Shown here: one piece after another, positions 41,185 through 51,156 of the stretch
Layout of the letters: each line of letters starts with the position of its first letter
Position numbering within the stretch: position 1 is the stretch's first letter
NCBI GenBank assembly: GCA_014860355.1
Contig: JACZJV010000179.1
Span: 1-53,249, forward strand
Length of the DNA stretch: 53,249 bases
Reading direction: 5' to 3'
Source of the DNA: Burkholderiales bacterium
GTDB lineage: Bacteria > Pseudomonadota > Gammaproteobacteria > Burkholderiales > SG8-39
Notes under the pieces: generated by a model
Databases searched by the model: none
What the model was told of the DNA's origin: nothing
What the model saw: only the letters and a program-made list of their open reading frames with translations
Position numbers and translations under genes: made by a program

Positions 41185-41720
41185 CGTTTGCCCTCCTTGG
41201 ACTCCTGGGAATGTCCTGCGCCCGCCGGCGGCGGCGCATGCCCGCCTAGCGTCAAGGCGCCCGCCGCCGGGACTATCCAGTCTCCTGCGAGGCGCCAGTC
41301 GCGCTGCTCCAGAACGACATGCCAGCGCCCCGCCCGCAGGGGCTGCAGCCGCCCCTCGTAGATCCCCTGCCCGACCTTGCTAAGCTCAAGGCTCTGATCC
41401 ATCCCGGCACGGGTCGGATGCGCCAGCCGCAGGGTCAGCGCGCCCGGTGCAGCAGCAGCGAGCAGCACCCGCACGCGGCCGTCGACGAGATAGAGCTCTG
41501 CTACGATGCCGAGGCGCGCGGCGGCATCGGCGCGGTCGAGGGTCTGATTGATCGCCAGGCCCTGCTTGTAATAGTCATCGAGCACCAGCCCGTCGTCGCT
41601 GCGCACGGCCAGCCAGAAGGTGACCAGCCCCGCTACGACGACTATCGCCGGACCGGCCATCAGGATCCAGGGCCAGGGCTCGCGGTACCAGGGCTGGGCG
41701 CGCACGCCGTTCGAATTCAT
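41181..41720 (-). CDS. ccoH: cbb3 oxidase assembly protein CcoH/FixH
   Basis: 179 residues. One transmembrane segment near the N-terminus (PWILMAGPAIVVVAGLVTFW, about 17-36) is followed by DDGLVLDDYYKQGLAINQTL, the CcoH/FixH signature, and an exposed beta-rich domain. A C-terminal His/Gly/Pro-rich tail is present. It helps assemble the cbb3 oxidase. Seven bases separate it from ccoG upstream. Confidence 0.88.
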   Translation of the reverse strand: MNSNGVRAQPWYREPWPWILMAGPAIVVVAGLVTFWLAVRSDDGLVLDDYYKQGLAINQTLDRADAAARLGIVAELYLVDGRVRVLLAAAAPGALTLRLAHPTRAGMDQSLELSKVGQGIYEGRLQPLRAGRWHVVLEQRDWRLAGDWIVPAAGALTLGGHAPPPAGAGHSQESKEGKR

Positions 41721-41727
41721 GGCTGCA

Positions 41728-43179
41728 TCACCTCACCAGGAATATGGAACGTTCGCGCGCGACAATGGCGGCATCGTCGGCCGCCGCCACCTCGAACTCG
41801 ATTTTATGCGACCCGGCCGGCAGCCTTCCTTTGTCCACGCGCAGCCGCACCGGCACCATGCGCGTGGCCGCGCCGTCTATGTCGACCGCGTCCGCGCCCA
41901 CCAGCTGCAGCGTCTGCGCGCCGCTGGCGCGGATGACAAATCGGTGCGGCGCTTCCTGCGTGTTCATGATCTGCAGCTGGTAGATGTTCTCCACCCAGCG
42001 TCCGTCGACCTCGCGCGACAGGCTCGCCCGGTCGCGGATCACGTCGACCTTCAGCGGCACGCGCATGTAAAGGGTGACGCCGATCGCAACGATCACGGTC
42101 CACAGGATCGCGGTATAGACGAGCACGCGCGGCCGCAGCGAGCGCGCCAGGATCTGGCGCGGGCTCAGTTTCTGCCGCAACGCGTTCTCGGTGGTGTAGC
42201 GGATCAGCCCCTTCGGCAGCCCCATTCTCGCCATCACCTTATTGCAGCCGTCGATGCAGGCGGCGCAGCCTATGCACTCGTACTGCAGGCCGTCGCGGAT
42301 GTCGATGCCCGTGGGACAGACCTGAACGCAGACGCCGCAGTCGACGCAATGCCCCAGCCCCAGCGACTTCGCGTCGGCGTTGCGCGCGCGCGGACCGCGC
42401 GGCTCGCCGCGCTCCGGATCGTAGGTGATGATGAGCGTGTCCGGGTCGAACATCGCGCTCTGGAAGCGCGCATAGGGGCACATGTACTTGCACACCTGCT
42501 CGCGCATCCAGCCGGCATTGCCGTAGGTGGCAAAACCGTAAAACAGGACCCAGAAGATTTCCCAGGCGCCCAGCGCGGGGGCTGCGCCCGCTGCCGCCGG
42601 CGCAAACACGGCCGCGACTTCGGCGCCGAGCTGGTGTATCGGCGTGAAATAGCCGACGAAGGTGAACCCGGTCCACAGCGATAGCGCGATCCACAGTCCG
42701 TGTTTTGCCGACTTGAGCCCGAATTTGCGCGCAGACATGGCCTGCATATCGAGGCGCATGCGCGCCGAGCGGTCGCCTTCGATCTTGCGCTCGATCCACA
42801 TGAAGATTTCGGTATACACCGTTTGCGGGCAGGCGTAGCCGCACCACAGCCGCCCGGCCACGGCGGTAAACAAAAACAGCGACAGCGCCGAAATCACCAG
42901 GAGGCCGGTGAGATAGATGAAGTCCTGCGGCCAGAAGACGATGCCGAAAATGTAGAACTTGCGCGCCACCAGGTCGAACAGCACCGCCTGGCGCCCGTTC
43001 CAGATCAGCCAGGGGCCGCCGTAGTACACAAGTTGCGTGAAAATCACCAGCGCCCAGCGCCAGCGCGCGAACCAGCCGCTCACCGCGCGCGAGTAGATTT
43101 CCTTGCGGACTTCGTAAAGCGGTTGCTCGAGCGCCTCCCCGGCTTGGGCCAGGTCCGCAGGTCTGGGACTGTCATTCAC
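41728..43179 (-). CDS. ccoG: Cytochrome c oxidase accessory protein CcoG (polyferredoxin)
   Basis: 483 residues from a GTG at 43177-43179. Several membrane segments (for example WALVIFTQLVYYGGPWLIW and a loop with LWCGYACPQTVYTEIFMWIE) surround a double [4Fe-4S] ferredoxin domain, CVDCGVCVQVCPTGIDIRDG then CIGCAACIDGCNKVM. A C-terminal immunoglobulin-like domain lies outside. CcoG reduces copper for cbb3 oxidase assembly. It follows ccoP after 114 bases. Confidence 0.95.
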   Translation of the reverse strand: MNDSPRPADLAQAGEALEQPLYEVRKEIYSRAVSGWFARWRWALVIFTQLVYYGGPWLIWNGRQAVLFDLVARKFYIFGIVFWPQDFIYLTGLLVISALSLFLFTAVAGRLWCGYACPQTVYTEIFMWIERKIEGDRSARMRLDMQAMSARKFGLKSAKHGLWIALSLWTGFTFVGYFTPIHQLGAEVAAVFAPAAAGAAPALGAWEIFWVLFYGFATYGNAGWMREQVCKYMCPYARFQSAMFDPDTLIITYDPERGEPRGPRARNADAKSLGLGHCVDCGVCVQVCPTGIDIRDGLQYECIGCAACIDGCNKVMARMGLPKGLIRYTTENALRQKLSPRQILARSLRPRVLVYTAILWTVIVAIGVTLYMRVPLKVDVIRDRASLSREVDGRWVENIYQLQIMNTQEAPHRFVIRASGAQTLQLVGADAVDIDGAATRMVPVRLRVDKGRLPAGSHKIEFEVAAADDAAIVARERSIFLVR

Positions 43180-43293
43180 CGATGCCCTGCCTCAGAGAAC
43201 TGCAGACTGCATGCACCCCGCTCCGATACGGGGGCGACCAGCGCGGGATTCACGTCCGCCCGATGGCGCGAACTGCCGGCAGTTGCACAGCGC

Positions 43294-44232
43294 TCACTTC
43301 GCGCCTGGCTTCGCCGCGGCCGCGGCCGCGCCCGGCGAGTTTGACAGACTCCACACGTAAGCGGCGAGTATGTGCACCCTGGCTTCTCCCAGCAGATCCT
43401 TCTGCGCCGGCATGACGCTCGTGCGGCCCTTGCTGATGGTTTCCATGAGCGCGGGTTCGTCTGCGCCGTGCAGCAGATTCGTCTTGGTCAGGTTCGCCGC
43501 GCCGATGGCCGTATTGCCCTTGCCTTCGGGGCCGTGACAGGCAACGCAGATGGTCATGAATTTTTCCTTGCCGCGCGCCGCGCGCAGCGAATCGAAGGTC
43601 ATGCCGTTGAGCGACATCACGTAGTGGGCCACGTCTTTCACGCCGTCATCGCCCAGCATCGCGCCCCAGGGCGGCATCACGCCCTTGCGCCCGTCCATAA
43701 TGGACGCCTTGATGGTTTCCGGCTCGCCGCCGTAGATCCAGTCGCGGTCGGTCAGGTTCGGATAGCCCTTGCCGCCGCGCGCGTCCGAGGAATGGCATTG
43801 CGCGCAATTGTTCAGGAACAGCTTCTGCCCGATTGCGAGCGCATCGGGGTCGGTCGCCAGCTGCTTCAGGTCGATTTTCGAGTACTTTTCATAGATAGGC
43901 GCCGATTGCGCCTCCGCCAGCGCCACCTCGTCCTCGTATTGCTTTATCGATGTCCACTGATACGAGCCGCTGAATGTACCCAGACCGGGATACAGGACGA
44001 GATAGGCGAGGCCGAACAATATGGTTATGTAGAACAGCCAGATCCACCAGCGCGGCAGCGGGTTGTTCAATTCGACCAGATCCTCGTCCCATGAATGCCC
44101 CGTCGTCTCCGCCTGCGCGCCGGACACCTTGCGCGTGCTCATCGCCTGCAGCAGCACGGCGCAGGCGATGATGCTCGCAATCGTAATGATGCTGATATAG
44201 AAGCTCCAGAAACCGCCGGTGAAATCGCTCAT
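43294..44232 (-). CDS. ccoP: cbb3-type cytochrome c oxidase diheme subunit III
   Basis: 312 residues from the ATG at 44230-44232 with GGAGAACGG upstream. Two membrane segments at about 11-31 and 62-82 precede two c-type heme motifs, Cys143-A-Q-C146-H147 and Cys229-V-A-C232-H233. It passes electrons to the binuclear centre of CcoN. The start ATG overlaps the stop of ccoQ (ATGA). A proline/alanine-rich C-terminus ends the protein. Confidence 0.96.
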   Translation of the reverse strand: MSDFTGGFWSFYISIITIASIIACAVLLQAMSTRKVSGAQAETTGHSWDEDLVELNNPLPRWWIWLFYITILFGLAYLVLYPGLGTFSGSYQWTSIKQYEDEVALAEAQSAPIYEKYSKIDLKQLATDPDALAIGQKLFLNNCAQCHSSDARGGKGYPNLTDRDWIYGGEPETIKASIMDGRKGVMPPWGAMLGDDGVKDVAHYVMSLNGMTFDSLRAARGKEKFMTICVACHGPEGKGNTAIGAANLTKTNLLHGADEPALMETISKGRTSVMPAQKDLLGEARVHILAAYVWSLSNSPGAAAAAAKPGAK

Positions 44233-44402
44233 TTCCGTTCTCCGTATCCGATTCCGTCTTCGCCTTCGTCTTCGTCGAAGGGCAGGCGCGCGGCCTGATC
44301 GAAGCCGGCTTTGCTGCGGTCGCTGTATGCCCACAGGACTATGGCTATGAATGCCGCAAACGCGACCACCGTGACTATCGAGCGCACTGTGTTGATGTCC
44401 AT
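44229..44402 (-). CDS. ccoQ: cbb3-type cytochrome c oxidase small subunit
   Basis: 57 residues, easily missed because of its size. It starts MDINTVRSIVTVVAFAAFIA with one transmembrane helix (about 8-25), and ends in an acidic tail (PFDEDEGEDGIGYGERK). The position between ccoO and ccoP, the length and the helix-plus-acidic-tail shape fit CcoQ, which stabilises the complex. It overlaps ccoP by four bases and follows ccoO after two bases. Confidence 0.9.
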   Translation of the reverse strand: MDINTVRSIVTVVAFAAFIAIVLWAYSDRSKAGFDQAARLPFDEDEGEDGIGYGERK

Positions 44403-44404
44403 GG

Positions 44405-45019
44405 CTACCTCACTGCCTTGAGCGCGGTGCCAAGCACCTGCAGATAGGCGACCAGCGCGTCCTGCTCGGTCTTGCCGGCAAGCTGCTTGCGCGCGCCGGC
44501 TATGTCTGCGTCGCTGTAGGGCACGCCGACGCTGCGCATCGCGCGCATCCTGGTCTCGATGTCAGCGCTAGCTGCCGCGGTTTTCGCCAGCCACGGATAG
44601 CCCGGCATGTTCGATTCCGGCACCAGGTCGCGCGGGTTGTTCAGGTGGGTGCGGTGCCAGTCGTCGCTGTATTTGCCGCCGACGCGCTGCAGGTCCGGTC
44701 CGGTGCGCTTGCTGCCCCACTGGAACGGATGGTCGTAGACGAACTCCCCCGCGACCGAGTAGTGGCCGTAGCGCTCGGTCTCGGCGCGAAACGGCCGGAT
44801 CATCTGCGAATGGCAGTTGTAGCAGCCTTCGCGCAGGTAGATGTCGCGCCCGAGCAGCTGCACCGGCGTGTAGGGCTTCAATCCGGCTACCGGCGTCGTC
44901 GTCGATTTCTGGAAGTACAGGGGCACGATTTCCACCAGGCCGCCGACCGCCACCACCAGGATGATCAGGACGATCATCAGGGCGTTGTTTTTCTCGATCA
45001 TTTCGTGACTGAAATTCAT
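44405..45019 (-). CDS. ccoO: cbb3-type cytochrome c oxidase monoheme subunit II
   Basis: 204 residues. An N-terminal transmembrane anchor ([20 protein letters not shown]) is followed by a heme motif Cys66-Y-N-C69-H70 and the conserved [21 protein letters not shown] Met axial ligand region lies in SNMPGYPWL. It carries electrons from CcoP to CcoN in the membrane. It sits 15 bases after ccoN. Confidence 0.97.
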   Translation of the reverse strand: MNFSHEMIEKNNALMIVLIILVVAVGGLVEIVPLYFQKSTTTPVAGLKPYTPVQLLGRDIYLREGCYNCHSQMIRPFRAETERYGHYSVAGEFVYDHPFQWGSKRTGPDLQRVGGKYSDDWHRTHLNNPRDLVPESNMPGYPWLAKTAAASADIETRMRAMRSVGVPYSDADIAGARKQLAGKTEQDALVAYLQVLGTALKAVR

Positions 45020-45034
45020 GGCATTTTTCTCCGT

Positions 45035-46462
45035 TCAGGCGTGCGCTGCGGCAACCGCCGGGATGGGTGCGTTGACACCTACCTGCCCGGCCACCGTCTT
45101 CCATACGTTGTAGGCCATGACGAACATGCCCGCGAGGTACAGCAAGCCGCCGAGCAGGCGGATGGTGTAGAACGGATAGGTGTATTTGACGACCTCGACG
45201 AAGCTGTAGGTCAGCGTGCCGTCCGAACTGACCGCGCGCCACAGCAGCCCCTGCATCACCCCGGCGATCCACATCGCGGCGATATAGAGCACGATGCCTA
45301 TCGTGGCCATCCAGAAATGCATGTTGATCAGCGGCACGCTGTACATCGTGGCGCGACCGTAGAGGCGCGGAATCAGGTAGTAGATCGAGCCCATCGCGAC
45401 CAGCCCCACCCAGCCGAGCGCGCCCGAGTGCACGTGTCCGATGGTCCAGTCGGTGTAGTGCGACAGCGCATTGACCGTCTTGATCGACATCATCGGCCCC
45501 TCGAACGTCGACATGCCGTAGAAGGACAGGGACACGATCAGGAACTTGAGTATCGGATCCTGCCGCAGTTTGTGCCATGCACCGGACAGGGTCATCATGC
45601 CGTTGATCATGCCGCCCCAGGAGGGCGCGAGCAGAATAAGGGAAAAGACCATGCCCAGGGACTGCGCCCAGTCGGGCAAGGCGGTGTAGTGCAGGTGGTG
45701 CGGGCCGGCCCACATATAGGTGAATATCAGCGCCCAGAAGTGCACCACCGACAGGCGATAGGAATACACCGGGCGGCCGGCCTGCTTGGGAATGAAGTAA
45801 TACATCATGCCGAGAAATCCGGCGGTAAGGAAAAAACCCACCGCGTTGTGTCCATACCACCATTGCACCATTGCGTCCTGCACCCCGGCATAGGCGGAAT
45901 ACGATTTCCAGAACGAGACCGGCACTGCGGCGCTGTTGACCAGGTGCAGAATCGCGACGGTGAGGATAAACGCACCGAAAAACCAGTTTGCCACATAGAT
46001 GTGCGGCGTCTTGCGCTTGGCGATGGTGCCGAAGAACACGATCGCATAGGAGACCCACACCAGGGTGATGAGTATGTCGATCGGCCACTCGAGCTCGGCG
46101 TATTCCTTGCCCGAGGTCAGGCCCAGGGGCAGGGTCACCGCGGCGAGCACGATCACCGCCTGCCAGCCCCAGAAGGTGAATGCCGCAAGTCCGCCGGCGT
46201 ACAGCCGCGTGTGGCAGGTGCGCTGCACTACGTAGTAGGAGGTGGCGAACAGCGAGGAGCCGCCGAAGGCGAAGATCACCGCGTTGGTATGCAGTGGCCG
46301 CAGTCGTCCGTAGCTGAGCCAGGGAATGTCGAAATTGAGTTCGGGCCAGCGCAGCTGCGCGGCGATCAGCACGCCGACCAGCATGCCGACTATGCCCCAC
46401 ACCACTGTCATCAGCGCGAACTGCCTGACTACCGTGTAGTTGTATATTTTTGCCTTGTCCAT
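45035..46462 (-). CDS. ccoN: cbb3-type cytochrome c oxidase catalytic subunit I
   Basis: 475 residues with about twelve transmembrane helices. Conserved His-bearing motifs are visible: [20 protein letters not shown] (low-spin heme side), [20 protein letters not shown] (CuB ligand side) and [20 protein letters not shown]. It binds heme b, heme b3 and CuB and reduces oxygen at high affinity. A perfect FNR box at 46551-46564 lies upstream. The protein is normal length. Confidence 0.97.
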   Translation of the reverse strand: MDKAKIYNYTVVRQFALMTVVWGIVGMLVGVLIAAQLRWPELNFDIPWLSYGRLRPLHTNAVIFAFGGSSLFATSYYVVQRTCHTRLYAGGLAAFTFWGWQAVIVLAAVTLPLGLTSGKEYAELEWPIDILITLVWVSYAIVFFGTIAKRKTPHIYVANWFFGAFILTVAILHLVNSAAVPVSFWKSYSAYAGVQDAMVQWWYGHNAVGFFLTAGFLGMMYYFIPKQAGRPVYSYRLSVVHFWALIFTYMWAGPHHLHYTALPDWAQSLGMVFSLILLAPSWGGMINGMMTLSGAWHKLRQDPILKFLIVSLSFYGMSTFEGPMMSIKTVNALSHYTDWTIGHVHSGALGWVGLVAMGSIYYLIPRLYGRATMYSVPLINMHFWMATIGIVLYIAAMWIAGVMQGLLWRAVSSDGTLTYSFVEVVKYTYPFYTIRLLGGLLYLAGMFVMAYNVWKTVAGQVGVNAPIPAVAAAHA

Positions 46463-46550
46463 GCCCGTCTCGCTCCCCTCAATGATCAGCTACCTGGCGG
46501 CACCCCAATTTGCCCCAGTCAGAATGGTATCGGCGCGATCGCCTACGCGT

Positions 46551-46564
46551 TTGATGTGTATCAA
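46551..46564. promoter_or_regulatory. Perfect FNR/ANR box upstream of ccoN
   Basis: TTGATGTGTATCAA exactly matches TTGAT-N4-ATCAA. It lies 88 bases before the ccoN start and is extended by flanking T and A into TTTGAT/ATCAAA. It is the expected low-oxygen activation site of the cco operon. Confidence 0.85.
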
Positions 46565-46654
46565 ATGCCGGTTGGACTCGGGCATTTTTTTTTGATCCGA
46601 AGTCGCCCCCGGCAGCGAGAGCCGTTCCATCACCCCGCCAGGGCGCCCCTGGGC

Positions 46655-48310
46655 TCATGCCATGCGCCACCCTGCCGCGGTTTCCTGCGCCCGGCCTTCG
46701 CTTTCGAGCTTGAGCAGATGCGCGAGCAGGGATCGGCTCGCCACGGCGTATAGACGTGGCGACACGTCGTCGTAGACCGCCGGCACCAGCTCATCCAGCG
46801 TGGCCGTGCCGGCTTCGCGCAATGCCTTGAGCACCTTGTTTTCGCGCCCGAGGCGGTGTATCAGCAGGCGTTCGAGCACTTCCTGCGTCTTGTCCATGAG
46901 GAAGCCATGCCCGGGCGCAAACCAGTCGATGTCCTCGCCCTGCAGCTGGCGCAGCGAATCCAGATAGACGCGCATGTCGCCGTCGGGCGGATTGATGACC
47001 ACGGTCGAGCCCTGCATGATGTGGTCGCCCGTGAACAGCAGCTTCTCTTCCTCGAGGAGATAGCAAAGCTGGTTCGATGCGTGCCCGGGCGCGTGGATCA
47101 CGCGCAGCGCGCAGCCGCCCACTTCGATGCGTTCGCCGTGGGCGGGCACGCGCCCGGGGCGAAAGCTCTGGTCCTGGCGCTCGTAGGGCGGCGGCGGCAT
47201 GCCCATGAGTTGCGCCCCGGTCTTCGCCTGCAGCAGGGCGGCCGCGGGCGAATGGTCGAGGTGGGTATGGGTGACGAGGATCCAGCGTATGCGCGCCCCG
47301 GCCGCCTTGATCACTGCCTCGACGTGTGCATCGATGGCCGGACCGGGGTCGATCACCGCGACCCCCTCGCCCGCACCGAGCAGATAGGTGTTGGTGCCCG
47401 GACCGGTCATGTATCCCGGATTGGGCGCGGTGATGCGCCGCACCCCGGGCGAGAGCTGCACGAGCACGCCCGGTATGATTTCGCAGGACGCCGTGCCCTC
47501 GCCCTGCGGGTCCAGCCTGCCGACCTCGGCATAGGCGTAATCGCCAGGCACCAGCAGTTTCCTGCCTTCGCGGCTGCTGGCACTGCGCGGCGACATGGTG
47601 GGCATGCTGCGGGGCGATCGCGCAAACTCCATCAGCGCGGCGGCGCTATCGTAGCGGGCGATGCCCTCCAGCGTCTTGATCGTCGGAAACACCAGCTGCA
47701 TTTCCCCGCGCCGATGCCGCTCCAGCGCTTCGGCGGGGCGGATCCAGATATGGTCCACCGTTTCGCTGTTGTCGTGAGACGCGGTCTGCGCCGACGGTGT
47801 CTCGGCGACGAAAAAGCGCGTGTCGTAGCGGCGCGGGCGCCCGGGCTGGGTAATCCAGTGGCTGTAGTACGCCAGCCGTCCCGCCGCGAGGCGCAGGCCG
47901 TGTTCGCGGCACAGGTCGCCCAGCGTCGCGCGCCCCGCGCGTATCGACTCGCGCCACTCATCGAACACATGCCGATGCTGCGTGTGGTTCAAATCGGCAT
48001 AGCAGCCCAGCGCATCGTGCGCGAGCAGCAGCCCTGCTTCCTCGAAGCATTCGCGCAGGGCCGCGGTCCAATAGGCCAGTCCGCCCCGCTCCACGCCGAG
48101 CAGCCGGCTCGCCTCGGCGTCGTCCAGGCCTTCGCAATGCGCCGCGAGTTCAGCAGACGCATCGGCTGCATCCACTCCGCCGCCGGGAAACACATGCGCT
48201 CCGCCCACGAACGCGGCCGATTGCGTGCGCCGGATCATGAGCACCTCCATGCCGGAATCCTGGTTGCGCACCAGCACCAGGGTCGCGGCGGGACGCGGAA
48301 CCATGCTCAT
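46655..48310 (-). CDS. Nudix hydrolase fused to metallo-beta-lactamase-fold hydrolase
   Basis: 551 residues from the ATG at 48308-48310, overlapping the aldehyde dehydrogenase stop (ATGA). The N-terminal Nudix half has VFPGGGVDAADASAE and the catalytic ALRECFEEAGLLLAHD. The C-terminal half has the metal site THTHLDHSPAAALL, then HAPGHASNQLCYL and LFTGDHIMQGSTVVINPPDG, the MBL fold. Such Nudix-MBL fusions are common in betaproteobacteria; the substrates are not known. It may act on a nucleotide-linked acyl or thioester compound, which is inference from the neighbouring ACAD, CoA-transferase and ALDH genes. Confidence 0.9.
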   Translation of the reverse strand: MSMVPRPAATLVLVRNQDSGMEVLMIRRTQSAAFVGGAHVFPGGGVDAADASAELAAHCEGLDDAEASRLLGVERGGLAYWTAALRECFEEAGLLLAHDALGCYADLNHTQHRHVFDEWRESIRAGRATLGDLCREHGLRLAAGRLAYYSHWITQPGRPRRYDTRFFVAETPSAQTASHDNSETVDHIWIRPAEALERHRRGEMQLVFPTIKTLEGIARYDSAAALMEFARSPRSMPTMSPRSASSREGRKLLVPGDYAYAEVGRLDPQGEGTASCEIIPGVLVQLSPGVRRITAPNPGYMTGPGTNTYLLGAGEGVAVIDPGPAIDAHVEAVIKAAGARIRWILVTHTHLDHSPAAALLQAKTGAQLMGMPPPPYERQDQSFRPGRVPAHGERIEVGGCALRVIHAPGHASNQLCYLLEEEKLLFTGDHIMQGSTVVINPPDGDMRVYLDSLRQLQGEDIDWFAPGHGFLMDKTQEVLERLLIHRLGRENKVLKALREAGTATLDELVPAVYDDVSPRLYAVASRSLLAHLLKLESEGRAQETAAGWRMA

Positions 48311-49785
48311 CGCAGCACGAACGGGTTGCCGGTAGGCGCACCGGTGTTGATCCAGACGCTCTTCACCTGCAGGTATTCGCGCACCGCGTCCATGCCGTTC
48401 TCGCGCCCCAGGCCGGAATCCTTGTAGCCGCCGAAGGGAGACAGATAACTGACTGCGCGATAGGTGTTGACCCATACGGTGCCGGCCTGGATGCGTTCGG
48501 ACATGCGCATGGCGCGGCCGATGTCGCTGGTCCATACCCCCGAACCCAGGCCGAAGCGCACGTCGTTGGCGATCGCCAGCGCCTCCGCCTCGTCCTTGAA
48601 CTTGATCACCGACAGCACCGGACCGAACACTTCCTCCTGCGCGATGCGCATCTTGTTGTTCACTCCGGCAAACACGGTGGGCTCGACGAACCAGCCCTTG
48701 CCGCATTCGGGGCGCCTTGCCGCCGCGCCCCCGAGCAGGAGCCTGGCGCCCTCCTGTTTCGCGATGTCGATGTAGCCGAGCACTTTTTCGTACTGCGGCC
48801 GCGTGGTCACCGGACCGACCTGGGTGTCCATGCTCATCGGGTCGCCCATGCGCGCGGTTCTCGCCAGCGCCAGCAGCTTGTCCACGAAGGCATCGTGGAT
48901 GCTCTCCTGCAGCAACAGGCGCGATCCGGCGATGCAGGTCTGGCCGGTGGCGGCGAATATTCCGGACACGGCGCCGTTGACCGCCTCCTCCAGATTGGCG
49001 TCGGCAAACACGATGTTCGGGGATTTTCCGCCCAGTTCCAGACTCACGCGCTTGAACGTCTTCGCCGCCGTCTCGTTGATCAGCCGGCCGGTCGCGTCCG
49101 AACCCGTGAACGCGATTTTCCTGACCAGCGGATGTTCGACCAGCGGCATGCCCGCTTCCCTGCCGAAGCCGGTGACCACATTGACTACGCCGGGCTGAAA
49201 GCCCGCTTCCGCGAGCAGCTGCACGAATTCCAGCGTCGATGCCGAAGTGAACTCGGAGGGCTTGATCACCACCGTGTTGCCCGCGGCCAGCGCCGGTGCG
49301 AGCTTCCACGCGGTGAGCAACAGCGGCGAATTCCAGGGGGTGATCGCCGCCACCACCCCCAGGGGCTCGTGCCGGGTGAAATTGAAAAAGCCTTTCTTGT
49401 CCAGCGGGATCACCGCGCCCTGGATTTTGTCGGCGAGGCCGCCGAAGTAGTAGTACCACTGCGGAAGGTAGTCGAGCTGCGCCTGCATTTCGGCGATCAG
49501 CTTGCCGTTGTCGCGCACTTCCGTCTCGGCGAGTTTTTTCGCGTCGCGCGCCACCAGATCGCCCAGCCTGTGCAGCAGCAGACCGCGCTGGCTGGCGCTC
49601 AGTTGCGGCCACGGACCTTCGGTAAGCGCCCGCTGCGCCGCGCGCACGGCGCGGTCCGCGTCCGCCGCGCCGCCCTGCGCGATCTGCGCCCAAACCTCGC
49701 CGGTATAGGGATTGTAGCTGTCAATCCACTTGCCCGAGGCCGGCGCTGCATAGTCGCCGTCTATGTACAGCTGATATTTTTTCAT
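48307..49785 (-). CDS. Aldehyde dehydrogenase (NAD(P)-dependent)
   Basis: 492 residues. The catalytic Cys284 (FAATGQTCIAGSRL) and the general-base Glu250 (RVSLELGGKSPN) are both in place, together with the NAD-binding FTGSDATGRLINETAAKTFK and PWNSPLLLTAWKLAPALAAG. It oxidises an aldehyde to an acid in the cytoplasm. Substrate unknown. Its stop overlaps the Nudix-MBL start, so the two form one operon, downstream of the MFS transporter. Confidence 0.96.
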   Translation of the reverse strand: MKKYQLYIDGDYAAPASGKWIDSYNPYTGEVWAQIAQGGAADADRAVRAAQRALTEGPWPQLSASQRGLLLHRLGDLVARDAKKLAETEVRDNGKLIAEMQAQLDYLPQWYYYFGGLADKIQGAVIPLDKKGFFNFTRHEPLGVVAAITPWNSPLLLTAWKLAPALAAGNTVVIKPSEFTSASTLEFVQLLAEAGFQPGVVNVVTGFGREAGMPLVEHPLVRKIAFTGSDATGRLINETAAKTFKRVSLELGGKSPNIVFADANLEEAVNGAVSGIFAATGQTCIAGSRLLLQESIHDAFVDKLLALARTARMGDPMSMDTQVGPVTTRPQYEKVLGYIDIAKQEGARLLLGGAAARRPECGKGWFVEPTVFAGVNNKMRIAQEEVFGPVLSVIKFKDEAEALAIANDVRFGLGSGVWTSDIGRAMRMSERIQAGTVWVNTYRAVSYLSPFGGYKDSGLGRENGMDAVREYLQVKSVWINTGAPTGNPFVLR

Positions 49786-49844
49786 GATGATCTCCTCTCC
49801 CGGGATAGCGTCGAATGTTAGCGCAAAGCCCCCGCCCGCGCCTG

Positions 49845-51101
49845 CTAAGGCTTGGACCGGCGCATGCCGAAATCGCGCAATTCAGGCACGCGCCAGAACG
49901 GCAATCCGGCGATGAACAGCGCGCACACCGAAAACACGAAGCTCGGCCGGTAGCTGCCGCTCAGGTCGTGCAGCAGCCCGGCCATGAGGGCGCCCAGCCC
50001 GGCGCCCACGGCGTTGCTCGCATAGATCAGACCGTAGATGCCGGCCACATGGCTGCCTGCAAACAGGCGCGTGCTGATCGACGAAATGATGGGGCCGCGC
50101 GCGCCCTGGCAGATGCCGAAAGCGATGACGAACGCAGCGAGCAGGCCCTGCAGCGGAAACCAGGTCATCAGCAGCAGGACGAACACGCCGATGATGCTGC
50201 CGGCGAAGGTAAGGCTGACGATGTTGCGCGGGCCGACGCGGTCGGCAATGGCGCCGGTGCCGACCACGCCGATGACCGAGAGCATGGAGGAAAAGCCGAA
50301 AGCGGTGGCGGCAACGATAGGGGAAAAGCCCTGCTCCACCAGATAGGCCACCGTCTGCACCATGATGGTGAACATGCCCATGGCGGTGAAGAAGAACACC
50401 CAGACCAGGCCCCAGAACGCTCGCGTGCGCATGGCCGCGCGCACGGTCCAGTCGCGCTCGGACGCGGCGCTGCTTTTCTTGAACTGCACATAGTCCGGGC
50501 GGCCTTCGGCGTAGCGCTTCCAGGGCAGGAAGAACACCAGCGGCACCAGGGCCAGAAGCACGACACCCATGATCTGGTAGCTTGCGCGCCAGTCGTAAGT
50601 CTGCAGCAGGTACTGCGCACCGGGCACGATGAGCAGCGCACCCAGGCCCAGGCCGGCGAAGGCCGCCGAAATCGCCGTGCCCAGCCGCTCGCGAAACCAG
50701 CGGCTGATCAGGCTGGACGAAGGCACCATGCCCAGGGAGGCGGACGCGATGCCGGTCATCGCGCCGATCGTGGCGTAGAACTGCCACAAGGACTGCACCT
50801 GCGGCGCGAGCAGATAGGCGCCTGCGAGCGAGGCCATGCCGCAGGTATAGAGCGCGCGCGGCCCCCAGCGGTCGAACAGCATGCCGACGATGGGCGAACT
50901 CAGACCGGTGACCAGCAGGTAGATCGAATACACGCTGGTCGTCTGCGAGCGCGTCCAGCCCTGGTCGTGCTCCAGGGGCAGCAGGAACACGACATAGGTG
51001 TCGGCGGTGCCGCGCCCGATCATGTTCAGCAGCACGCAAACGCCGAGTACTGTCAGCGCGGTGCGCGCATGCGATGGTTCGAGTTGCGAGTCTGGCTTCA
51101 A
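49845..51101 (-). CDS. MFS transporter
   Basis: 418 residues from a TTG at 51099-51101, the only start I see before the first helix; an ATG 26 codons later would remove part of it. About twelve hydrophobic segments occur in two halves, with the loop motif GMLFDRWGPRALYTC after helix 2, typical of the major facilitator family. The C-terminal half has GTGAIADRVGPRNIVSLTF. It probably imports a carboxylate for the acyl-CoA genes around it. A perfect 16-base palindrome lies 10 bases before the start. Confidence 0.88.
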   Translation of the reverse strand: MKPDSQLEPSHARTALTVLGVCVLLNMIGRGTADTYVVFLLPLEHDQGWTRSQTTSVYSIYLLVTGLSSPIVGMLFDRWGPRALYTCGMASLAGAYLLAPQVQSLWQFYATIGAMTGIASASLGMVPSSSLISRWFRERLGTAISAAFAGLGLGALLIVPGAQYLLQTYDWRASYQIMGVVLLALVPLVFFLPWKRYAEGRPDYVQFKKSSAASERDWTVRAAMRTRAFWGLVWVFFFTAMGMFTIMVQTVAYLVEQGFSPIVAATAFGFSSMLSVIGVVGTGAIADRVGPRNIVSLTFAGSIIGVFVLLLMTWFPLQGLLAAFVIAFGICQGARGPIISSISTRLFAGSHVAGIYGLIYASNAVGAGLGALMAGLLHDLSGSYRPSFVFSVCALFIAGLPFWRVPELRDFGMRRSKP

Positions 51102-51110
51102 TCTTCAAAT

Positions 51111-51126
51111 CGCGACTTAAGTCGCG
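51111..51126. promoter_or_regulatory. Perfect 16-bp palindrome before the MFS gene
   Basis: CGCGACTTAAGTCGCG is perfectly self-complementary. It ends 9 bases before the TTG start of the transporter, so it could be an operator or overlap the ribosome site. No matching copy is visible elsewhere in the window. Confidence 0.5.
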
Positions 51127-51156
51127 CCCCCGTTATGGCAGTGTTGGGCCCTTGCA

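Noticed and set aside
44645-46753. Long plus-strand open frame of 702 codons
   Set aside because: It is antisense to ccoO and ccoN and has the His/Arg/Asp-rich composition typical of an antisense frame in high-GC DNA, with no domain.
46655-49693. A single 1012-codon open frame
   Set aside because: It joins the Nudix-MBL gene to an unrelated frame over the aldehyde dehydrogenase. The clear ALDH gene (48307-49785) and the ATGA overlap at 48307-48310 show the real boundary.
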